NCBI GenBank assembly: GCA_002730735.1
Contig: PCAU01000002.1
Location: 1-38,743 of the forward strand
DNA length: 38,743 nucleotides
Source: Acidobacteriota bacterium
GTDB lineage: Bacteria > Acidobacteriota > Vicinamibacteria > Vicinamibacterales > UBA823
Direction: 5' to 3'
A program made the translations under genes and the position numbers. The notes under the pieces were generated by a model. The model was not told where the DNA came from. It saw nothing but the letters and a program-made list of their open reading frames with translations, and made no database searches. Positions 15,973 through 24,974 of this stretch are shown one piece after another. Within the stretch, counting starts at the first letter, position 1. Every line of letters starts with the position of its first letter.

Positions 15973-16520
15973 CGTGGAGGGGCGTCGTTCAACGTCAGGG
16001 GCCGAGAGAACAGGTGCTTTGGCTGCCACTCTTTTTCTCGTCGTTGGAACTCTTCGTTGATCCGTTCGGGCTCGCTGTCTGCCGGGTTCCATCCGAGCCG
16101 GACAATCGTGACGTCTAGCGGGCGACGTCCAAAATCCAAAGCCTCATAGCAACTCCAGATGTAGATGTCGATCATTCGACCTTGGATTGCTGGGCCGGTA
16201 TCGAGAATAGTGTAAAGGCCGTCGTAGTCGCCGGCTGCACTGACTCGGATAATCGAACCGAGTGGCAATATTGAGGGGTCGCTTGCAGCGATTCCGGACC
16301 GAACCCGAACCCCCGACCGGGTGGTTTGGCCTTTGCAGTAGGCGGTGGCGATAAAGCGTAACGGTGTTCGAGGCTCTGGTAGTGGGGTCGAGACGTTGGA
16401 AAGAGCGGGGCTTTCGGCAACAGTGGGCAAATCGACCAAGGTTATGTCCGCAACCAAGACCACCACGACGGTGGTTACCACGGCGGTCACGATTTGTTCC
16501 CGGAAGGATATCGCCAGCAT
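15969..16520 (-). CDS. 3D-domain protein (MltA/YabE-like double-psi barrel), membrane-anchored
   Basis: This 183-residue protein has an N-terminal transmembrane or signal segment (about residues 8-30, IVTAVVTTVVVVLVAD) and a linker rich in Pro. The 3D domain follows (about 55-145). The defining pattern is seen in FIATAYCKG, GIAASDPSILPLGSIIRV and DTGPAIQGRMIDIYI, with the conserved aspartates of the 3D motif. Such domains occur in lytic transglycosylases and resuscitation-type cell-wall proteins, so a role in peptidoglycan turnover is likely, but the rest of MltA is absent. The gene follows thiL by 41 bases on the same strand. The C-terminus (after about 150) is charged and unremarkable. Confidence 0.8.
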   Translation of the reverse strand: MLAISFREQIVTAVVTTVVVVLVADITLVDLPTVAESPALSNVSTPLPEPRTPLRFIATAYCKGQTTRSGVRVRSGIAASDPSILPLGSIIRVSAAGDYDGLYTILDTGPAIQGRMIDIYIWSCYEALDFGRRPLDVTIVRLGWNPADSEPERINEEFQRREKEWQPKHLFSRPLTLNDAPPR

Positions 16521-16561
16521 CTACTGAATGAGACGAAATTCGCTCTCGGTCGGGAAGTCTA

Positions 16562-17605
16562 TCAGAAGTGTTGGAACCCAACGGGGAGCGGCTCATCACC
16601 TCCTGGCCGTCGGAGCAGTAGGTCCGGTGTGGTAGTGACAGTGCCAATCCGTGTAACCGACAGTGGTTTGACGAGACGTGCAAGAAGGTGCGCACGGCTG
16701 CGTGGTCGGTCGGGCAGTGTGAATAGCAGTTCGTAGTCCTCACCGCCAGAAATGGCTGCGACGATTGGGTCTCGGTCCTGCGCAGCGAACCAGCGCCGCG
16801 CGGCATCTTGAACGGGTATTGCATCAGCTTCGACGATCGCTCCGAGACCTAGCGGTCGTGTGAGTTGAGTTACCGCATCGGCGAGTCCGTCACTGAGGTC
16901 CATTGCAGAGGTGGCTACCCGGTTGCGTCCGACACGAAGGCCGGCGCGTACTCTTGGTTCCGGTCGAAGGAACCTTTCGACGCAAGAGGTCATCTCGTTA
17001 CCAGTGTCTGACGCCTTTCGTTGAGCTTTGAGCCATTCGAGGCCGGCTGCCGCGTTGCCGATTGAACCGGTCACATACAGGCCATCTCCGGGTTGAGCAC
17101 CCCCACGGGTCAGGACCGTTCGCCGTCGGACTGACCCTATTGCCGTGATGTCGATGCATAAAGGGCCTGGAGAGCGCGTCAGATTACCGCCAACCAGTTC
17201 CAAGTGGTGCTGGCTGGCAAGTGCTAGTAGGCCATCGAGGAGATGGTCGAGGTCATCGAGAGTTAGGTCCGGGGGTAAGAACAGCGAGAGTACGCCGACA
17301 CGTGGCTCTGCACCCATAGCTGCCAAATCGCTGAGGTTGATGGCCAGTGCTTTGTAGCCCAGGTCGGCTGGGGTTCCGAATGCGCGGTCGAAGTGAACGC
17401 CTTCAACCATCGCATCGGTAGTGATGACGTCGAGCCGGCCTCGGGCCGGCTCGACGACCGCTCCGTCGTCACCAATTCCGATTACGACCCAGGATGGAGC
17501 CGGTGGCACCCGCGCTCGGATACGTTCTAGTAGTTTGTATTCGCCGAGTTCAGCAACACGCTTGCCCGCCGTTGGCGTGGCCGTCCTATCTGGTCGGTCT
17601 GGCAT
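16562..17605 (-). CDS. thiL: Thiamine-monophosphate kinase
   Basis: This 347-residue cytoplasmic enzyme phosphorylates thiamine monophosphate to thiamine diphosphate with ATP, the last step of cofactor synthesis. Family motifs in order are IGIGDDGAVV, TTDAMVEGVHFD, NLSDLAAMGA, LVGGNLTRS, GDGLYVTGSIGNAAAG, AMDLSDGLADA and SGGEDYELLF. These are the Mg-ATP and substrate-binding segments of the PurM-like fold. The length is normal. No TPP riboswitch motif was recognised upstream; the region before it carries the candidate 6S RNA. Downstream is the 3D-domain gene. Confidence 0.92.
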   Translation of the reverse strand: MPDRPDRTATPTAGKRVAELGEYKLLERIRARVPPAPSWVVIGIGDDGAVVEPARGRLDVITTDAMVEGVHFDRAFGTPADLGYKALAINLSDLAAMGAEPRVGVLSLFLPPDLTLDDLDHLLDGLLALASQHHLELVGGNLTRSPGPLCIDITAIGSVRRRTVLTRGGAQPGDGLYVTGSIGNAAAGLEWLKAQRKASDTGNEMTSCVERFLRPEPRVRAGLRVGRNRVATSAMDLSDGLADAVTQLTRPLGLGAIVEADAIPVQDAARRWFAAQDRDPIVAAISGGEDYELLFTLPDRPRSRAHLLARLVKPLSVTRIGTVTTTPDLLLRRPGGDEPLPVGFQHF

Positions 17606-17737
17606 GGCTGGTAGTGAGCTTTGGGGGCTTACACGACGGAGGCCTTTGGTCTGTCATTGCAGTCCCTGGAATGGGTTGAGCTATGTGGCGCGCTCTTAAA
17701 ATCTAATGAAAGAAGGAGAGGGAAAAGCCCCGCTTTG

Positions 17738-17920
17738 CCGTGTGGGGAGGTCGGATGAACCTGCGTGTAGCAGGTGGAATCGCTGGGTCCATCCGCGTTT
17801 CAGGCTACCTCACTCAGAGGCGTGCACACCACACGGTGTTGCAATTCACTCAAAGTAACATTGGCTCAACCGAACCTCCGAAACCATCACGGACAAAGCA
17901 GGGAAATCACCCCACACCAC
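17738..17920 (-). ncRNA. ssrS: Candidate 6S RNA (RNA polymerase-binding regulatory RNA)
   Basis: The minus strand of this 438-base gap folds like 6S RNA. A closing stem of eight perfect pairs (GTGTGGGG at 17917-17910 with CCCCACAC at 17747-17740) brackets about 180 bases. An apical stem begins at GTTTCGG (17884-17878) with CCTGAAAC (17804-17797). A central bubble lies between these stems, and its 3' side carries a small hairpin (CACCTGCTACACGCAGGTTC). This recalls the CACC-hairpin-GGUU arrangement of the E. coli molecule. Position also fits: it lies just downstream of zapA on the same strand, as ssrS does in many bacteria. If real, it would sequester the housekeeping polymerase in stationary phase. 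The ends are approximate, and a covariance-model search would decide. Confidence 0.65.
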
Positions 17921-18043
17921 CAACCGCCCACAGCTGGTTGTTAGTGTGCCGATTGCAACTCTACTATTCGTCGACGCGATCTTAGAATGAACGGTGGGGA
18001 CTGGCAAGCGGCAGGTGTTTAGTTTCTGGATGGGGGACGGGGC

Positions 18044-18349
18044 TTAGGTATTAGAGGCCAAGACCTCATCGATCAGCTTCTCCAGGTTCTCCACTTGCTT
18101 GAGGACCTGTGGCATCGTCGATTGATCGGCACTCTTACACATGAAGTAATCGTCGGTGATGTTGAGTGCGGCCAGAACAGCGACTTTGAGCGAATCCGTC
18201 GGTGCTTGCTCATCAGTCTCCACATTCATCATCCTTTTTTCGACGTGAGCTGCGTATTTATTTACCACGGTTGGTTCGAGTGAACTCCGTACTGCGTATG
18301 TCAAGCCATGAATCTCGACGTTGGTAACGTTCGACGAATTTTGAGGCAC
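18044..18349 (-). CDS. zapA: Cell division protein ZapA
   Basis: This 101-residue protein has a short beta-rich N-terminus (NVEIHGLTYAVRS) and a long C-terminal coiled coil. The typical MMNVETDEQAPTDSLKVAVLAALNITDDYF segment (about residues 40-69) matches ZapA. ZapA bundles FtsZ filaments at the division ring. The start is GTG (18349). The Shine-Dalgarno AGGAG overlaps the TAG stop of the zapB-like gene ten bases upstream, so the two are likely coupled in translation. The gene is at the end of the thrS-pheT operon and precedes the candidate 6S RNA. Confidence 0.85.
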   Translation of the reverse strand: MPQNSSNVTNVEIHGLTYAVRSSLEPTVVNKYAAHVEKRMMNVETDEQAPTDSLKVAVLAALNITDDYFMCKSADQSTMPQVLKQVENLEKLIDEVLASNT

Positions 18350-18359
18350 GGCGCTACTC

Positions 18360-18632
18360 CTAAAGGTCTATCGCTTCTAACTGTTCCAGGATACCGGTAA
18401 CGCGTGTCCGAATCTGATCACGCTCAGACCGCAGCGCAACCACTTCAGCATCAGCACGGTCAGATTCCTCGAACTGGGCCCGAAGCGCGGTGAGCTCACT
18501 CTTCAGTTGTTCGTTTTCACGGATCGCGCTGGTCTTCTCTTGTTGTAATCGTTCCACCAACCCTATTAACAGCTTCACCTTGTCTTCAAGGCGACTGAGT
18601 GGCTCCAGAGCGGAAGAACGTTTATTAGCCAT
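18360..18632 (-). CDS. zapB: ZapB-like coiled-coil division protein
   Basis: This 90-residue protein is almost wholly heptad-patterned coiled coil from LEPLSRLEDKVKLLIGLVER to the C-terminus, rich in Glu, Arg, Leu and Gln. Its size, the position 17 bases after pheT and directly before zapA, and the N-terminal LEDKVKLLI pattern all suggest a ZapB-type partner of ZapA. In E. coli, ZapB forms a scaffold joined to the Z ring through ZapA. Coiled coils are hard to assign by sequence alone, so the name rests largely on context. Confidence 0.7.
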   Translation of the reverse strand: MANKRSSALEPLSRLEDKVKLLIGLVERLQQEKTSAIRENEQLKSELTALRAQFEESDRADAEVVALRSERDQIRTRVTGILEQLEAIDL

Positions 18633-18649
18633 CAGACTCCCTCAATTCG

Positions 18650-20713
18650 TTAACGGATCCGAGCTTGGTGGGATGCAGCTAACGCCGACACGATTTCCTC
18701 CACCGCCTGTTGCACCTCAGTGTCAGTCAGTGTGCGGTCTGGCTCACGGAAAGTAAGTCGAAGCGATAGACTCACGCAGTTCTCTGGGATGCCCTTGCCA
18801 GTGTAACGGTCAAATTCACAGATTGAAAACAGTGTATCCGGTGCGGCCGACCGGATCGTGTCACGAACCACCGAGGCAGGCAAGGTGCTCGCGACGATGA
18901 TTGACAAATCCCTTACTACAGATGGATGACGGGGTAGGGCTGCGCAACGGAAGTTGCTACGGTCCGAAGAGATTTGTGCGACCGCGTCGAGATTCAGTTC
19001 GGCGACGAACACCTCGTCAGGTCCGTCAAGCCCGAGCATGACGCAAACGGTTGGCGCAAGCTGTCCCAGTATTCCAAGACGGGTGTTGTCCGTGACCACC
19101 TCTGCAGCATGCCCTGCGACCAAATATGCAGAGGTCGCTTGGCGATACACCGGGGCCACCACACCCAGGGTGTTGAGAAGCTGCTCGACGCTACTTTTGA
19201 TGTCAAAGAAATCCACGTTACGTGAGGGCTGGCTCCAATGCTCCGGCGTTCCAGCACCTGTCCACGCGAGGGCAACCGCTCGCGTCTCGCCTGCCCGTGT
19301 GAACCGCGTTGCAACCTCAAACAGTTTTACGTCATGACGTTCCCGACGGTGATTATGGGCGACTGAACCGACGAGCCCAGGCAAGAGAGACGGGCGAAGC
19401 ACCGTGAATTGCTCAGACAGTGGATTGCTAATTGTTACCAGTTCGTCGGGGTCGCTAACAAACGGCAACGCTACCGGGTGTTCGATAAATGCAAATGTTA
19501 CGGCCTCGGAAAAACAATTAGCCCTGGCAACCTGACTGACGAGTCGGTCGCGGTCGATTCGGGGATCAGCCGGCGGCGGCGGCGAATCCAAAATTGGAAA
19601 CGTAGACGGCAATCGTTCATATCCGTGATGACGTGCTATCTCCTCGATCAGGTCCACCTCTCGCGAAACATCCACCCGTCTCAAGGGTATCTCTACGTTC
19701 CACGTGCCTGGGTCCGTTTCCTCCACAGTGAACCCGAGGCGTGTGAGGATGTTGACGACAAAGGCAGAGTCGATGGTTTGACCAAGTAAATATTCGACCC
19801 GCTTGTGTCGGAGACGGACGCACGTGAGTTTTTTTGGGTCCGGATAACAGTCGATAACGGGCCCGATTGCCTTGCTGGCGCCAATCTGCCGAAGTAGCGT
19901 GCAACAGCGCTCGAGCGCTCTGACCGGTGCTGAGACATCCGAGCCACGCTCAAACCGATAGGATGCATCGGTGCTGAGAGCAAGCCGCTTACTAGTGCGG
20001 CGCACGGACACTGGTTGAAAGTAGGCGCTTTCTAGGACGATGATTCGTGTAGCCTGATTCACTTCGGAATCTGCGCCACCCATTACGCCTGCCACGGCTT
20101 GGGGCCGCTTACCGTCGGCAATGACCAGCATGTTGTCAGTCAGTCGGCGAGTTTGGCCGTCCAAAGTTTGTATCTGCTCGCCAGGTTTAGCCCGACGGAT
20201 ACGTAACTCGGCACCTTTCAATCGATTGAAGTCGAACGCGTGCATTGGTTGACCGAGTTCTAATAAGACGTAGTTAGTGACGTCGACGATGTTGTTAATT
20301 GCCCGACCTCCGGCGGCCTCGATGCGTTGAACTAGCCAATCAGGGGAGTCGGTTACGGTGACCTCTGCGACGGCTGCTGCATACCGTGGGCAGAGGTCCG
20401 CGTCTTCCAAGGTTACGGACAACTCCGGTAAACCGCCCACGAGCTCCTCTGTTGGAGCCATTTCAGAGGTTGGCATCCGAAGTTCCGTGCTGTACATTGC
20501 AGCGACCTCACGAGCGATCCCGGTCACACTCAGGCAATCAGGACGGTTGGCAGTGATCTCAAGGTCAAAAACAGTGTCGTTTACCGTAGAGCTCTCTGGT
20601 CGTGGTTCAATGGCTCCAACTTCGAAGCCGCGCATGTCGAGACTTGACGCGAACTCCTTAACAGGAACCGGCACCGTCACATAGTCATCGAGCCAAGAGA
20701 GTTGGATTCTCAC
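18650..20713 (-). CDS. pheT: Phenylalanine-tRNA ligase beta subunit, lacking the N-terminal tRNA-binding domain
   Basis: This 687-residue protein is the beta half of the (alpha-beta)2 enzyme that charges tRNA-Phe. The core is intact: ITANRPDCLSVTGIAREVAAMY (B1/B3 region), ERGSDVSAPVRALERC, EIARHHGYERLPS (B5), the catalytic-like B6/B7 region and a C-terminal FDX-ACB anticodon-binding domain (from about LPRHPSVVRDLSI). Near residue 35 the sequence runs from DMRGFEVGAIEPRPES almost directly into VFDLEITANRPDC. The roughly 110-residue EMAP/OB tRNA-binding domain found there in most bacterial PheT is missing, which explains the short length against about 795. The GTG start overlaps the pheS stop by four bases. 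Confidence 0.92.
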   Translation of the reverse strand: MRIQLSWLDDYVTVPVPVKEFASSLDMRGFEVGAIEPRPESSTVNDTVFDLEITANRPDCLSVTGIAREVAAMYSTELRMPTSEMAPTEELVGGLPELSVTLEDADLCPRYAAAVAEVTVTDSPDWLVQRIEAAGGRAINNIVDVTNYVLLELGQPMHAFDFNRLKGAELRIRRAKPGEQIQTLDGQTRRLTDNMLVIADGKRPQAVAGVMGGADSEVNQATRIIVLESAYFQPVSVRRTSKRLALSTDASYRFERGSDVSAPVRALERCCTLLRQIGASKAIGPVIDCYPDPKKLTCVRLRHKRVEYLLGQTIDSAFVVNILTRLGFTVEETDPGTWNVEIPLRRVDVSREVDLIEEIARHHGYERLPSTFPILDSPPPPADPRIDRDRLVSQVARANCFSEAVTFAFIEHPVALPFVSDPDELVTISNPLSEQFTVLRPSLLPGLVGSVAHNHRRERHDVKLFEVATRFTRAGETRAVALAWTGAGTPEHWSQPSRNVDFFDIKSSVEQLLNTLGVVAPVYRQATSAYLVAGHAAEVVTDNTRLGILGQLAPTVCVMLGLDGPDEVFVAELNLDAVAQISSDRSNFRCAALPRHPSVVRDLSIIVASTLPASVVRDTIRSAAPDTLFSICEFDRYTGKGIPENCVSLSLRLTFREPDRTLTDTEVQQAVEEIVSALAASHQARIR

Positions 20714-21774
20714 GCTGGAAACTGCTCCAGGAATTTGAGGTCGTTTTCGTAGAAGAGCCTGATGTCGTCAACGCGATATTTCAGCATCGCAACCCGTTCA
20801 ATACCCAGACCAAACGCCCAACCCGTATACCGCTCGGGGTCATACCCAACTGCTTCGAAAACGGCGGCGTGCACCATGCCGCTGCCAAGAATCTCAAGCC
20901 ATCCGGTCTTTTTGCATACGTTACAACCGGCCCCATCGCAGAAGAGACACCCAATGAAGACCTCCGCAGATGGTTCGGTATATGGGAAAAAACTCGGTCT
21001 GAACAGCACTTTGGTATCAGGATCAAAGAGTTCTCGAAGGAACGTCTCGAGTGTGCCTTTTAAGTCGGCCATCGTGACACCCTCGCCGACAAGTAGACCC
21101 TCGATTTGGTGGAACATCGGCGTGTGGGTGACATCTAGATTGTCGCGACGGTAAACCGGACCTGGTGCAATGATTCGGATCGGTGGTTCGTGTTCCTCCA
21201 TATACCTGATCTGCATGCCTGAGGTGTGCGTGCGGAGCAGTCTTCGTGGCTGATTATGTGGTCCTGAAGCCGCACTTGGTTCGAGTGGCTCGGCGAGGTA
21301 AAGCGTATCCTGCATATCGCGCGCAGGATGGTCGCGTGGCATGTTGAGTGCTTCGAAGTTGTGATATTCATCCTCGACTTCTGGGCCTTCGAGCGCCGTG
21401 AATCCCATCTTGGCAAAAATCGTCTCAATCTGTTCCCGAAGTGCTGTTAACGGGTGACGCGATCCGGTTACGGCCCCCCGTCCAGGCAGGCTTACGTCCA
21501 CCGTGCTCGTCACCTGACCGCCCACTCCGGTTGCAGTTCGCCGTTCACGGATCGCTACATCAATGTCACGTTTCAGCTCGTTGGCAAGGCGCCCCAACAC
21601 CGGCCGCTCGTCCGCCGGGGCGGACGCGACTTCCTTCATAAGTGTGGTGACAACCCCACCCTTACGGCCGAGGTATCGATCGCGGACGGTTTGGAGTTCT
21701 CGGGAAGTTGAGGACTGGGCGAGGTCAGTCTGAAATCGAGTGCGCAGATCGTTAATCGCGCGCGCGTCAGTCAT
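20710..21774 (-). CDS. pheS: Phenylalanine-tRNA ligase alpha subunit
   Basis: This 354-residue catalytic subunit has an N-terminal coiled-coil arm (about residues 1-85, with DRYLGRKGGVVTTLMK) that grips tRNA, and a class II synthetase core. Motif 2 lies in HEPPIRIIAPGPVYRRD. The Phe-binding segment THTPMFHQIEGLLVGEGVTMADLKG and motif 3 AFGLGIERVAMLKYRVDDIR are typical. A CxxC...CNVC segment (LFCDGAGCNVCKKTGW) suggests a small metal or structural knuckle seen in many PheS. ATG 21774 is chosen; an in-frame TTG at 21792 would add six residues. The gene begins 63 bases after rplT. Confidence 0.93.
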   Translation of the reverse strand: MTDARAINDLRTRFQTDLAQSSTSRELQTVRDRYLGRKGGVVTTLMKEVASAPADERPVLGRLANELKRDIDVAIRERRTATGVGGQVTSTVDVSLPGRGAVTGSRHPLTALREQIETIFAKMGFTALEGPEVEDEYHNFEALNMPRDHPARDMQDTLYLAEPLEPSAASGPHNQPRRLLRTHTSGMQIRYMEEHEPPIRIIAPGPVYRRDNLDVTHTPMFHQIEGLLVGEGVTMADLKGTLETFLRELFDPDTKVLFRPSFFPYTEPSAEVFIGCLFCDGAGCNVCKKTGWLEILGSGMVHAAVFEAVGYDPERYTGWAFGLGIERVAMLKYRVDDIRLFYENDLKFLEQFPA

Positions 21775-21837
21775 CTTAATTCGAAGAAACAACGGAACGG
21801 CAGTCCATTTTGTCTGACTGCGGCTTGCTCGTCCTAG

Positions 21838-22194
21838 TTACCTACTGGCGCCCTTGGCTTGGGCCGCTAGATGAGCGAAGGCGGCCGGTTCACTAACGGC
21901 CAGTTCCGCCAGGCTTTTTCGGTCGAGGGCAACACCGGCTGTTTTCAGACCGTAGATGAACTGGCTGTAGCTCAATCCGTGTTGACGCGCCGCAGCGTTG
22001 ATCCGTATGACCCAGAGCCGTCGGAAGTCCCGTTTTTTACGGCGCCGTCCGATGTAAGCGTATGAGAGAGCCTTGTCGACAGACTCCTTTGCCGCACGAT
22101 AGAGCTTGCTCTTGGTTTGATAGAAGCCCTTGGCGCGTGACAGCAGCTTCCGTCGTTTGGCGCGCCTCACATTTCCGCGTTTAACCCTCGGCAT
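21838..22194 (-). CDS. rplT: 50S ribosomal protein L20
   Basis: This 118-residue basic protein has a typical L20 N-terminus ([22 protein letters not shown]) and the core [37 protein letters not shown]. It binds 23S rRNA early in large-subunit assembly and commonly represses its own operon. A good Shine-Dalgarno (GGGAGA) precedes the ATG. It follows rpmI by 34 bases in the usual infC-rpmI-rplT order. Confidence 0.97.
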   Translation of the reverse strand: MPRVKRGNVRRAKRRKLLSRAKGFYQTKSKLYRAAKESVDKALSYAYIGRRRKKRDFRRLWVIRINAAARQHGLSYSQFIYGLKTAGVALDRKSLAELAVSEPAAFAHLAAQAKGASR

Positions 22195-22228
22195 AACTTT
22201 TCTCCCACTGACCGGACCAAGTCCGGCG

Positions 22229-22426
22229 TTACTTGTTTTGCAGCATTCGCTTCAGCCGAGGCGTGTCAACTGCCGAAACGGTTGTCGTACCGCGTAGCTT
22301 CCGCTTCCGTTTCGTGCTCTTGCTGGTGAGTATGTGTTGCTTGAATGCTTTACTGCGAACGATTTTCCCTGAAGCGGTTTGTTTGAATCGTTTTGCAGCC
22401 CCGCGATGTGTTTTTAACTTTGGCAT
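22229..22426 (-). CDS. rpmI: 50S ribosomal protein L35
   Basis: This 65-residue basic protein contains [20 protein letters not shown], the standard L35 N-terminus, then the [20 protein letters not shown] segment. It is a structural protein of the large subunit. It lies 42 bases after infC and before rplT, the near-universal order. Confidence 0.97.
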   Translation of the reverse strand: MPKLKTHRGAAKRFKQTASGKIVRSKAFKQHILTSKSTKRKRKLRGTTTVSAVDTPRLKRMLQNK

Positions 22427-22468
22427 GGAACTCGGTCACTCTCTCGATGAGGTCTTATACTTCCTGCG

Positions 22469-23032
22469 TCAACTTTTCTTATCGGCTCCCTTGCCGGGAG
22501 TACGCTGCGACAGGATAGTGTGCATTGTATTACCTTCACGGCGTGGCATGGTCTCCTGTGTAGCCTGATCGCCTAGGTCCGCTACCAGGCGCTCAAGAAT
22601 CCGCCGTCCGATCTCTGGATGCGCCTGTTCCCGCCCTCGCATAAAGATCGTGGCCTTGACTTTATCGCCGTCGGCGAGAAATCGTTCAATGTGCTTTTTC
22701 TTGAATTGATAGTCATGCTCGTCAACTTTAGGACGAAACTTGATTTCTTTAACGTCAATGGTCTTCTGGCGTTTCTTGGCTTCCCGTGCACGCTTTTGCT
22801 CTTGATACTGATAACGCCCGAAGTCCATGATGCGGCACACCGGCGGTGAGGCCGTTGGCGAGATTTCAACGAGGTCCAGTCCTTTTTCCTTAGCGACGAC
22901 GAGTGCCTGCTGAGGCGGCATGATGCCAAGCTGTTCGCCTTGATCGTCAATGACCCGAATCTCACGTGTCCGGATACGTTCGTTTACCCGCGTGCGGCTT
23001 TCACGCCGCGGTGCACCTCTATAGAAAGCGAT
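22469..23032 (-). CDS. infC: Translation initiation factor IF-3 with a probable ATC start codon
   Basis: IF-3 binds the 30S subunit and checks start-codon pairing. The first in-frame ATG (22921) would give only 150 residues and cut off the conserved N-terminal motif. Upstream in the same frame lies [20 protein letters not shown], which is part of every IF-3. No ATG, GTG or TTG fits before the in-frame stop at 23043-23045. An ATC at 23032 lies five bases after AAGGGGG, a strong Shine-Dalgarno, and yields 187 residues, the normal length. Non-canonical AUU/AUC starts are known for infC and underlie its autoregulation. The C-domain [20 protein letters not shown] and [12 protein letters not shown] are standard. 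The thrS stop overlaps the Shine-Dalgarno, suggesting coupling. Confidence 0.93.
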   Translation of the reverse strand: MAFYRGAPRRESRTRVNERIRTREIRVIDDQGEQLGIMPPQQALVVAKEKGLDLVEISPTASPPVCRIMDFGRYQYQEQKRAREAKKRQKTIDVKEIKFRPKVDEHDYQFKKKHIERFLADGDKVKATIFMRGREQAHPEIGRRILERLVADLGDQATQETMPRREGNTMHTILSQRTPGKGADKKS

Positions 23033-23044
23033 AAAAACCCCCTT
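23030..23044 (-). promoter_or_regulatory. Ribosome-binding site and ATC start of infC
   Basis: AAGGGGG (23044-23038), a spacer of five T, then ATC (23032-23030). The first two bases of the Shine-Dalgarno are also the last two bases of the thrS TAA stop. This short site decides the infC start and is the likely target of IF-3 self-repression through start-codon discrimination. Confidence 0.75.
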
Positions 23045-24974
23045 AGTTTATTGTAGCAGCGCCTTTCCGGAGCCGCACCTCATTAACCGCGGCATCGCGA
23101 AATTCGTTAAGTGGCCGAGACCCTTGATCGCCTCCGGCCCGACTTCTGACGGCCACTGCGCCGTCACTAACCTCGCGATCCCCAGCTATCAGCATATACG
23201 GGATCTTCTGTAACTGGGCCTCTCGAATTTTGTATCCGATTTTTTCCTTTCGCGCGTCGACTTCCACTCGGAGGCCTGCTTCGGTGAGTTTGGTCCGCAC
23301 CGTCTCGGCGTATTCGGCGTGGCGGTCTGCGATGGGCAGGACGATGGCCTGAACTGGTGCCAACCACGTTGGCAATGCGCCTGCGTAGTGTTCGATTAGA
23401 AGAGCCACGAACCGTTCAAAACTCCCAAGAATTGCCCGGTGAATGACTACCGGACAGTGCTCAGCATTGTCGGCACCAATGTACTTCAAGTCGAAGCGAC
23501 GAGGGAGCTGATAATCGAGTTGGATGGTTGCACACTGCCATCTGCGACCGATCGCATCGGTCACATCGACGTCCACCTTCGGTCCGTAGAAGGCACCATC
23601 ACCTTCGTCGACGGTGTAGGGTAAACCCACTTCGGCGAGTGCTTCTTTCAACTGGGCTTCAGCGTGGTCCCATTGCGCGCTCTCTCCCAGGAACTCTACG
23701 GGCCGCGTTGACAATCGCAACACCGGCGTCAGATCAAAATCCCCGTAAACGCGTTCGACCAGACGAAGGAGTCGAGCGACCTCCTCACCAATTTGGTCTT
23801 CGGTGACGAAGCAGTGGGCATCGTCTTGGGCAAACTGACGCACGCGGATGAGCCCAGCCAGCACACCCGAGGCTTCATTACGATGCAGGGGAGTCTGCTC
23901 GTGAAAACGGATTGGTAAATCACGGTAACTGCGAACTTCGCTGGCAAACACCAGCATGTGGCCTGGACAGTTCATCGCTTTGACTCCCATTGGTTGGGAG
24001 TCAGTCGATTCGACTAGGAACATATTCTCTCGATAATGTTCCCAGTGCCCAGATGTTTCCCAAAGTGCCTTGTTGTAGACGATCGGTGTCTTCAGTTCAA
24101 CGTAACCGGCTGGCCAGAGTACTTCACGCATGTAATCCGCCAGCAGGTTATAGAGAATTGTGCCTTTGGCAAGCCAAAAGGGTGCGCCAGGGGCCCAATG
24201 GTGGAAGAGAAAGAGTCCTAGCTCGCGACCCAGCTTTCGGTGGTCACGCTTTTTGGCTTCTTCCAGTTGTTCAAGGTAGGCCTTTAGGTCTTTGGTATTG
24301 AAGAATGCTGTGCCGTAGACGCGCTGCATCGGCTGGTTATCGGCGCTACCTTTCCAGTAGGCGTTGGAAGTTGACAATAGCTTGAACGCCTTAAGGTGCC
24401 CGGTCGAGGGGACATGGGGCCCAGTGCAGAAGTCGATGAAGGCGTCCTTGATGGAGTAGCACGAGACGACCGGTCCGCCCTTTTCCTCGATGAGCTCCAC
24501 CTTGAGCGGCTCCCCTCGATCGTTGAAATACAGCTTGGCGTCTTCTTTGGACATCATTTCGCGTTCGTATTTCAGATCGCCTTGAGTGAGTTCACGCATC
24601 TTCGCTTCGATCGCCTCAAGGTCCTCCGGTACGAATGGGCGTTCCACGATGAAGTCGTAGAAAAAACCGTCTTCGGTAGCAGGTCCGATGCCGCACTGGG
24701 TACCAGGGAACAGATTCGTAACAGCAGCCGCGAGTAGGTGTGCCGTACTGTGGCGATATAACTCGAGGGCCTCAGGGCTCTTCGGTGTGACCAACCGTAG
24801 TGAAGCATCGTGGTCGAGGGACGCTGACAAATCGACCAGCTGATCATCGACAATCGCGGCAAGGGCAGCTTTGGCCAGTCGCGGCGAAATTGCACTGGCC
24901 AGGTCACTGACGAGAGAACCTCGCTGCACCTCGCGTTGCGAGCCATCCGGAAGCGTGACGGTAACGTGTGCCAT
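23043..24974 (-). CDS. thrS: Threonine-tRNA ligase
   Basis: This 643-residue class II synthetase charges tRNA-Thr. Its domains in order are TGS ([16 protein letters not shown], residues 1-60), the editing/SAD domain with [16 protein letters not shown] (the HxxxH of the zinc-like hydrolytic site) and [14 protein letters not shown], the catalytic core with [10 protein letters not shown] and motif 2 [15 protein letters not shown], motif 3 in [21 protein letters not shown], and the anticodon-binding domain from about [15 protein letters not shown] 24974 fits the family start. An in-frame extension upstream would run through the tRNA-Val gene and is rejected. The leader between the tRNA and the ATG is 126 bases long. 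Confidence 0.95.
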   Translation of the reverse strand: MAHVTVTLPDGSQREVQRGSLVSDLASAISPRLAKAALAAIVDDQLVDLSASLDHDASLRLVTPKSPEALELYRHSTAHLLAAAVTNLFPGTQCGIGPATEDGFFYDFIVERPFVPEDLEAIEAKMRELTQGDLKYEREMMSKEDAKLYFNDRGEPLKVELIEEKGGPVVSCYSIKDAFIDFCTGPHVPSTGHLKAFKLLSTSNAYWKGSADNQPMQRVYGTAFFNTKDLKAYLEQLEEAKKRDHRKLGRELGLFLFHHWAPGAPFWLAKGTILYNLLADYMREVLWPAGYVELKTPIVYNKALWETSGHWEHYRENMFLVESTDSQPMGVKAMNCPGHMLVFASEVRSYRDLPIRFHEQTPLHRNEASGVLAGLIRVRQFAQDDAHCFVTEDQIGEEVARLLRLVERVYGDFDLTPVLRLSTRPVEFLGESAQWDHAEAQLKEALAEVGLPYTVDEGDGAFYGPKVDVDVTDAIGRRWQCATIQLDYQLPRRFDLKYIGADNAEHCPVVIHRAILGSFERFVALLIEHYAGALPTWLAPVQAIVLPIADRHAEYAETVRTKLTEAGLRVEVDARKEKIGYKIREAQLQKIPYMLIAGDREVSDGAVAVRSRAGGDQGSRPLNEFRDAAVNEVRLRKGAATIN

